DNA of 64,000 nucleotides from Bacteroidota bacterium. Its GTDB lineage: Bacteria; Bacteroidota; Bacteroidia; Cytophagales; Cyclobacteriaceae. How positions within the stretch are numbered: the first letter of the stretch is position 1; each line of letters starts with the position of its first letter. Location of the stretch: contig JACOSO010000016.1 in the NCBI GenBank assembly GCA_016178785.1, forward strand, positions 1 to 64,000. The letters run 5' to 3'. A program made the position numbers and the translations under genes. Below are positions 59,685 to 64,000 of the stretch, in pieces. The notes beneath the pieces are model-generated. The model did not search any database, had not been told where the DNA came from, and saw nothing but the letters and a program-made list of their open reading frames with translations.

Positions 59685-60349
59685 TTATTTCACTTTCTTC
59701 ATAATGTCGTTCATCATTTCGATTTGCACTTTTTGAATTTCGAGTAGTTCGTGCTGTTGATGAATGATAAGGTGATCTAATTTTTCATGAAGCATTCTTA
59801 TCTCCAATTCTGATTTGAGATTAATCATGTAATCTTTCTTGGCGCGCTCTCGGTCCTTTTCATCTTGCCTGTTTTGGCTCATCATAATCACGGGCGCTTG
59901 TAACGCAGCAATACATGACAAAATGAGATTCAATAAAATAAATGGATAGGGATCGAAAGGCTTCTTCAACAAAAAAGAAAGAACATGAACAAGGTGATGA
60001 ACTTCCAGCTGCCTCCGAAGGATGCAACCTTATCTGCAAGCCGTTGGCCAGGCGTATAATTTCCCTCATCAGTATCTTCGATTTTATCGGTAAGTGTACT
60101 TCTGCTTTTCAAAGCGCCAAGTACAGTGTTCTCTAAATCGCTAAGCTCACCGATTTCCTTTAGCAAATAATCGCCAATGTATTTTTGCCGGAATTGATTC
60201 AGCTCACCAAGAGACAGATAGCATGAGTGATTAAACTCAGGATGATCGCGCTGAATAATGGATAAAATCGATGGTCTTAATGTTTTGGCAGATATTTTTT
60301 CTCCTGCAGAGAATTCTTTCTTAGAGATGTCGCTAATAAACGTTTTCAT
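59685..60349 (-). pseudogene. DUF1003 membrane protein broken by a deletion/frameshift
   Basis: The 5' part (60349-59966) encodes the N-terminal domain and the start of the first membrane helix (ADKVASFGGSWKFITLFMFF), then stops. The 3' part (59972-59685), in another frame, continues with LLKKPFDPYPFILLNLILSC, the second helix and a helical tail. Intact DUF1003 proteins carry roughly ten further residues between these blocks, so the lesion is a small deletion plus frameshift within helix 1, in a T-rich run. The 3' part has only a TTG start. Probably non-functional. Confidence 0.75.
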
Positions 60350-60486
60350 AGTTTGAATTCAAAGTTCAAAGTTTAAGATTCAAAGTTCATGGTCAGAGTT
60401 CATGATCGAAAATTATCGCTTTGACTTTAAACTACCCAACCTGAACCTCATATCCTCGCATATAGTTCAGAGTTTCAAAGTTCAAC
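60350..60486. repeat. Family C repeats ahead of the ccoNO promoter
   Basis: TTGAATTCAAAGTTCAAAG, TTTAAGATTCAAAGTTCATG and GTTCAGAGTTTCAAAGTTC units fill the region between the broken DUF1003 gene and the FNR-like box. The 240-nt gap has no gene. Confidence 0.65.
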
Positions 60487-60551
60487 TGACAAAAATCACT
60501 TTTTTTTAAAACATCGGTCAGGCCTGACTCTGTCAGGCAATTCTACTTTTA
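60487..60551 (+). promoter_or_regulatory. FNR-like box and -7 element of the ccoNOQP operon
   Basis: TGACAAAAATCA (60487-60498) is identical to the boxes at 32606 and 49601. TACTTTTA (60544-60551) fits TAnnTTTG except its last base, with 49 nt from the box. A hairpin repeat (60517-60538) lies between box and -7 element. Confidence 0.72.
60517..60538. repeat. Triple GTCAGGC/GCCTGAC palindrome in the ccoNO promoter
   Basis: GTCAGGCCTGAC (60517-60528) and GCCTGAC-TCT-GTCAGGC (60522-60538) overlap, so the middle arm can pair with either side. It sits between the FNR-like box and the -7 element. Confidence 0.6.
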
Positions 60552-60589
60552 TCTCTGAATAAATCTTGACAAAAAATCCATAAAGTATC

Positions 60590-62725
60590 ATGGAACTCCA
60601 AAAATTCAGCTACGACAACAAGATCGTTAAGGCCTTCATGATCGCCACCGTCATCTTCGGGCTGGTGGGTATGTTGGTCGGTCTGACAGCAGCCATCCAA
60701 TTATTTTATCCACTCTTCAATTTTGATCTTCAATACACAACGTTCGGTCGCATCCGTCCATTGCATACCAATGCCATCATCTTTGCATTTGTCGGCAACG
60801 CCATGTTTGCAGGCGTGTATTATTCGATGCAGCGTTTACTGAAGACGCGCATGTTCAGCGACTCATTAAGCTGGATTCATTTTTGGGGATGGCAATTGAT
60901 CATTCTCGCTGCAGCCATCACGCTTCCTCTTGGCTTCACTACTTCTAAAGAATATGCAGAACTAGAATGGCCCATTGATATCGCCATCGCAGTGATCTGG
61001 GTGGTGTTTGGATGGAACATGATTGGCACCATCATCAAGCGCAGAGAGCGACACATGTATGTAGCTATTTGGTTTTACATCGCCACGTTTGTGACAGTAG
61101 CCGTGCTTCACATAGTGAATTCATTCGAGATGCCGGTGAGTTTATTCAAAAGTTATTCCTGGTACGCGGGGGTTCAGGATGCGTTGGTGCAATGGTGGTA
61201 TGGTCACAACGCGGTTGCATTTTTTCTCACTACCCCATTTTTAGGAATGATGTATTACTTCTTACCTAAAGCGGCTAACCGTCCGGTTTATTCTTACAAA
61301 CTCTCTATCATTCACTTCTGGTCACTCATTTTCATTTACATCTGGGCGGGCCCTCACCATTTATTATATACATCACTTCCCGATTGGGCTCAATCATTAG
61401 GAGTCGTTTTCTCGATCATGCTCATTGCTCCTTCGTGGGGCGGTATGCTCAACGGACTGATGACACTTCGTGGTGCGTGGGATCGCGTGCGTGAAGATCC
61501 TGTTTTAAAATTCATGGTTGTAGCGGTAACTGCTTATGGTATGGCAACGCTTGAAGGCCCCCTGCTCTCCCTAAAAAATGTGAACGCAATTGCTCACTTT
61601 ACCGATTGGATCGTAGCGCACGTACATGTAGGTGGATTGGGTTGGAATGGTTTCATGATTTTCGCGGTGCTTTATTGGACGGTGCCTCGCATGTGGAATA
61701 CCAGTTTGTATTCGAAGAAATTGGCTAACATTCACTTCTGGCTCGGCACACTTGGAATTATTTTCTATGCGCTGCCTATGTATGTATCCGGACTTGTTCA
61801 AAGTTTGATGTGGAAAGAGTTTAATCCTGAAGGGTTTCTTGTCTACAAAAATTTTCTTGAAACAACAGTAGCTATTCTGCCTCTCCATATGCTTCGTGCT
61901 ACAGGTGGTGGATTATATTTCATCGGAGCAGTGATCATGACTTACAACCTGATCAAAACTGCCTACGCTGGAAGTTTTGTTGCCAATGAAGAAGCCGAAG
62001 CCGCTCCACTGATGAAGGAATATGTAGCAACAAGTGGTGGCTGGCATCACAGAGTACTAGAACACAAGCCTGTTCTTTTGACCGCTCTTGCTTTAGTAGC
62101 CATACTTATTGGAGGCGCGATAGAAATGATCCCCACTTTCTTGATCAAGTCAAATGTACCAACGATCAGCTCAGTAAGACCCTATACTCCACTCGAGTTG
62201 CATGGTCGCGATATTTACATCCGCGAAGGTTGTGTGAACTGTCACACGCAAATGGTGAGACCATTCCGCTCTGAAACTGAACGCTATGGTGAATACTCAA
62301 AAGCAGGTGAATTTGTCTACGATCACCCGTTCTTATGGGGATCAAAAAGAACTGGCCCGGATCTCGCTCGCACTAGTGGAAAATATTCCAACTCATGGCA
62401 TTATAATCACATGCTCGCCCCTGATGCTGTCTCAACCGGCTCAATCATGCCAGCCTATCCATGGCTTTTTGAGCAAACTATTGATATAGAGCAAACAGCT
62501 CCAAAAATCAGAGCACTCCGAAAAATTGGTGTGCCTTATGAAGAAGGATATGAGGATACTGCCAATGATGATTTACGAAAGCAAGCTGATGGAATTGCAG
62601 CGAATCTGAAAGCCGATGGAATTGAAGTAATGAGTGATGCTGAGATCATAGCATTGATTTCATACTTGCAGCGACTAGGCAAAGACATTAAAGCTGAAAA
62701 ATTAGCGGAAGAGGTCAACAAATAG
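60590..62725 (+). CDS. ccoNO: Fused cbb3-type cytochrome oxidase subunits I and II (CcoNO)
   Basis: A 711-residue fusion. Residues 1 to about 470 are CcoN, with twelve helices and the haem/CuB histidines (RPLHTNAIIF, WWYGHNAVAFF, AGPHHLLYTSLPDW, VAHVHVGGLGWNG). After a linker, CcoO starts with a membrane helix (about 503-525) and carries the haem c site GCVNCHTQMVRPFRSE, ending in a helical tail. It is the high-affinity terminal oxidase, reducing O2 at low concentration. Fused CcoNO is common in Bacteroidota. It is followed by ccoQ and ccoP; the assembly genes ccoI and ccoS are at 50.5-54.4 kb. Confidence 0.97.
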   Translation: MELQKFSYDNKIVKAFMIATVIFGLVGMLVGLTAAIQLFYPLFNFDLQYTTFGRIRPLHTNAIIFAFVGNAMFAGVYYSMQRLLKTRMFSDSLSWIHFWGWQLIILAAAITLPLGFTTSKEYAELEWPIDIAIAVIWVVFGWNMIGTIIKRRERHMYVAIWFYIATFVTVAVLHIVNSFEMPVSLFKSYSWYAGVQDALVQWWYGHNAVAFFLTTPFLGMMYYFLPKAANRPVYSYKLSIIHFWSLIFIYIWAGPHHLLYTSLPDWAQSLGVVFSIMLIAPSWGGMLNGLMTLRGAWDRVREDPVLKFMVVAVTAYGMATLEGPLLSLKNVNAIAHFTDWIVAHVHVGGLGWNGFMIFAVLYWTVPRMWNTSLYSKKLANIHFWLGTLGIIFYALPMYVSGLVQSLMWKEFNPEGFLVYKNFLETTVAILPLHMLRATGGGLYFIGAVIMTYNLIKTAYAGSFVANEEAEAAPLMKEYVATSGGWHHRVLEHKPVLLTALALVAILIGGAIEMIPTFLIKSNVPTISSVRPYTPLELHGRDIYIREGCVNCHTQMVRPFRSETERYGEYSKAGEFVYDHPFLWGSKRTGPDLARTSGKYSNSWHYNHMLAPDAVSTGSIMPAYPWLFEQTIDIEQTAPKIRALRKIGVPYEEGYEDTANDDLRKQADGIAANLKADGIEVMSDAEIIALISYLQRLGKDIKAEKLAEEVNK

Positions 62726-62743
62726 ATAAACTATTACCGAAAT

Positions 62744-62980
62744 ATGTATAAGAACGTACTTCAAGGGATCGACAACATCGCCATCTGGCCGATAGTTTCG
62801 TTTGTCATTTTCTTTTTATTTTTCATTTGCCTGCTCTGGTGGGTATTCACTGCCGACAAAGGTTTTATTAAAAAGATGAGTCAGTTGCCTTTTGAAGAAT
62901 CTTGTCTTAACCAGGATGGCACTGTTATTAGTTCGACTATTCTCAAAAAGAATGACACTTCGATCTCAATTCCTGATTAA
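62744..62980 (+). CDS. ccoQ: CcoQ-like small membrane subunit of cbb3 oxidase
   Basis: A 78-residue single-span protein: helix about 15-38 (IWPIVSFVIFFLFFICLLWWVF) followed by the conserved basic turn ADKGFIKKMSQLPFEE. CcoQ/FixQ stabilises CcoP in the complex. It starts 18 nt after ccoNO and lies 144 nt before ccoP; the gap holds no second gene that I can support. Confidence 0.85.
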   Translation: MYKNVLQGIDNIAIWPIVSFVIFFLFFICLLWWVFTADKGFIKKMSQLPFEESCLNQDGTVISSTILKKNDTSISIPD

Positions 62981-63124
62981 TATGATTCCCATGAATGACC
63001 TTCCAATAAATACTCCCTCCATCATGAAAATCATATTCATCATCATTCATCTTGTCAAGCTATCAATTTTGGCTACTTACAGGGACATTTTGCAATTGAA
63101 TTATCATGTTAAAAATCGCGTACG

Positions 63125-64000
63125 ATGAAAAAATTATTCTTTATCGTTTTGGGTTTGTTTGCAACCTTAAATGGGTGGGCGGAAGGAGCAACGAAAGAAA
63201 AAAGTTTCTGGGCTGACCCCTTCAATCACCCCTTGCTTCCATTTTACTCTCTGGTAGCATTTATTTTCGTCATCATCATTTTAGTCATTGCCATTTCAAT
63301 CGTACTTATCCGTACAATGAATTTGCTGATTGGGCAAATAGAGAAACAGCGAGCCGAGGCAATGGGCCAAGCTTATGTTCCTGCGCTTTCATGGTGGGAT
63401 AAGCTTACACAAAAACTCAACGCTTCCGTCCCAGTGTCTCAAGAGAAAGACATCGAGCTCGATCATAATTATGATGGCATCAAAGAACTTGATAATCACT
63501 TACCCCCGTGGTGGAAATGGTTATTTTATATCTCCATCGTTTGGGCGGTTGTTTACTTTGTTGCTTATCACTTTTCATATTCGCTTCCGCTTTCAAAAGA
63601 AGAATATGAAAACGAAGTAGCACAAGCGACTGCAGCACAACAGCGATTTTTAGAATCACAACCCAAAGCGGTGATTGATGAATCTACGCTAGTGTACTCA
63701 CCTGATGTTGCTATCCTTGAAAAAGGAAAAGCGGTGTTCACAAGAAATAATTGCGGCTCCTGCCACCGCAATGATGGAGGTGGCAATGCCATCGGACCTA
63801 ATCTTACCGATGAATATTGGCTTCACGGTGGTGGATTAAAAACTGTTTTCACCACAATTAAAAATGGAGTGGTTGAAAAAGGAATGCCCGCCTGGGGAAA
63901 AGCGATGAGCCCTGGCGATGTGAGGGATGTAGCATTCTTTGTAATGAGTCTGCAGGGAACCAAGCCGGCAAATGCAAAAGCATCGCAAGGTGAATTGTAC
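63125..64000 (+). CDS. ccoP: cbb3 oxidase cytochrome c subunit CcoP (partial at window end)
   Basis: ATG 63125 begins MKKLFFIVLGLFATLNGWA and the frame is open to the window edge (292 residues visible). There is an N-terminal signal-like helix, a second helix (about 40-63, YSLVAFIFVIIILVIAISIVL), then the CcoP-type segment ELDNHLPPWWKWLFYISIVW with the third helix. The haem site is NNCGSCHRNDGGGNAIGPNL with Met in KGMPAWGKAMSP. Only one CxxCH is visible in the window; proteobacterial CcoP has two. The N-terminal extra helices are typical for Bacteroidota. The end lies outside the window. Confidence 0.93.
   Translation, partial: MKKLFFIVLGLFATLNGWAEGATKEKSFWADPFNHPLLPFYSLVAFIFVIIILVIAISIVLIRTMNLLIGQIEKQRAEAMGQAYVPALSWWDKLTQKLNASVPVSQEKDIELDHNYDGIKELDNHLPPWWKWLFYISIVWAVVYFVAYHFSYSLPLSKEEYENEVAQATAAQQRFLESQPKAVIDESTLVYSPDVAILEKGKAVFTRNNCGSCHRNDGGGNAIGPNLTDEYWLHGGGLKTVFTTIKNGVVEKGMPAWGKAMSPGDVRDVAFFVMSLQGTKPANAKASQGELY

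Noticed and set aside
60565-60578. Second FNR-like box (TTGACAAAAAATCC) near the ccoNO start
   Set aside because: The right half does not match RTCA at N4, and the site overlaps the expected transcription start.

Overview
The window comes from a Bacteroidota chromosome, most likely of the Cytophagales type. The evidence is TonB-dependent receptors with a carboxypeptidase-like N-terminal domain, a DUF4293-type protein, TAnnTTTG -7 promoter elements, fused ccoNO, a full kynurenine branch and abundant text-like AT-rich intergenic repeats. Coding density is high. No rRNA, tRNA, CRISPR array, transposase or prophage gene was seen. The taxonomic call is an inference from gene content; no search was possible.

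Layout. Positions 1-7.5 kb: the end of an unknown gene, a PAS histidine kinase, an ORF broken by a stop codon, a TonB receptor with its partner lipoprotein, and a small lipoprotein. 7.5-11.5 kb: a Crp-family regulator, a MOSC protein, a SCO1-like and a cytochrome c lipoprotein, and a K+ channel. 11.5-22.9 kb: mostly minus strand, with a four-PAS hybrid kinase, clpB, a GT3-type glycogen synthase (plus strand), a saccharopine-dehydrogenase-like oxidoreductase, frr, pyrH and DUF4293. 22.9-31.6 kb: a thiolase, then a kynurenine/3-hydroxyanthranilate cluster (haaO, kynU, kmo) that also carries a PIN toxin-antitoxin-like pair and ogt, then a nucleoside phosphorylase, ribD and prmC. 31.6-64 kb: an anaerobic/microaerobic respiration region.

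The respiratory region has four blocks. (1) A minus-strand operon (41.3 to 33.6 kb) encodes a YceI-like lipoprotein, an ethylbenzene-dehydrogenase-type haem protein fused to cytochrome c, a small haem lipoprotein, an outer-membrane beta-barrel, a small Tat-signal protein, a Tat-exported multi-cluster ferredoxin, an NrfD-type quinol-oxidising membrane protein, an unknown membrane-anchored protein and a cytochrome c. No molybdopterin catalytic subunit is present. (2) A divergent nitrous oxide reductase operon: cytochrome c, clade II lipoprotein NosZ, a NosB-like membrane protein, NosL, NosD, NosF, NosY and a fasciclin lipoprotein, with no nosR, nosG or nosH. (3) A usp-ccoI-CoA transferase-ccoS block, a group III truncated haemoglobin and a frameshifted PAS kinase. 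(4) hsp20, another usp, osmC, a broken DUF1003 gene and ccoNO-ccoQ-ccoP; ccoP runs off the window end.

These blocks look co-regulated. Six promoters carry an FNR-like box, TGAY-N4-RTCA. In five of them exactly 49 nt separate the box from a TTTG/TTTA -7 core; in the sixth the gap is 50 nt. The set covers the nos operon, the divergent NrfD operon, ccoNO and three usp genes. The hypothesis that follows is that the NrfD/FeS/haem operon is a menaquinol dehydrogenase module that feeds NosZ, replacing NosGH.

A second theme is repeat invasion. Four or more families of short intergenic repeats lie between genes. They have also entered coding sequence, where they appear to supply the signal peptide of the SCO1-like protein, the N-terminus of a cytochrome c, an N-terminal insert in NosL, the only available start codon of the truncated haemoglobin, and internal segments of MOSC and KMO proteins.
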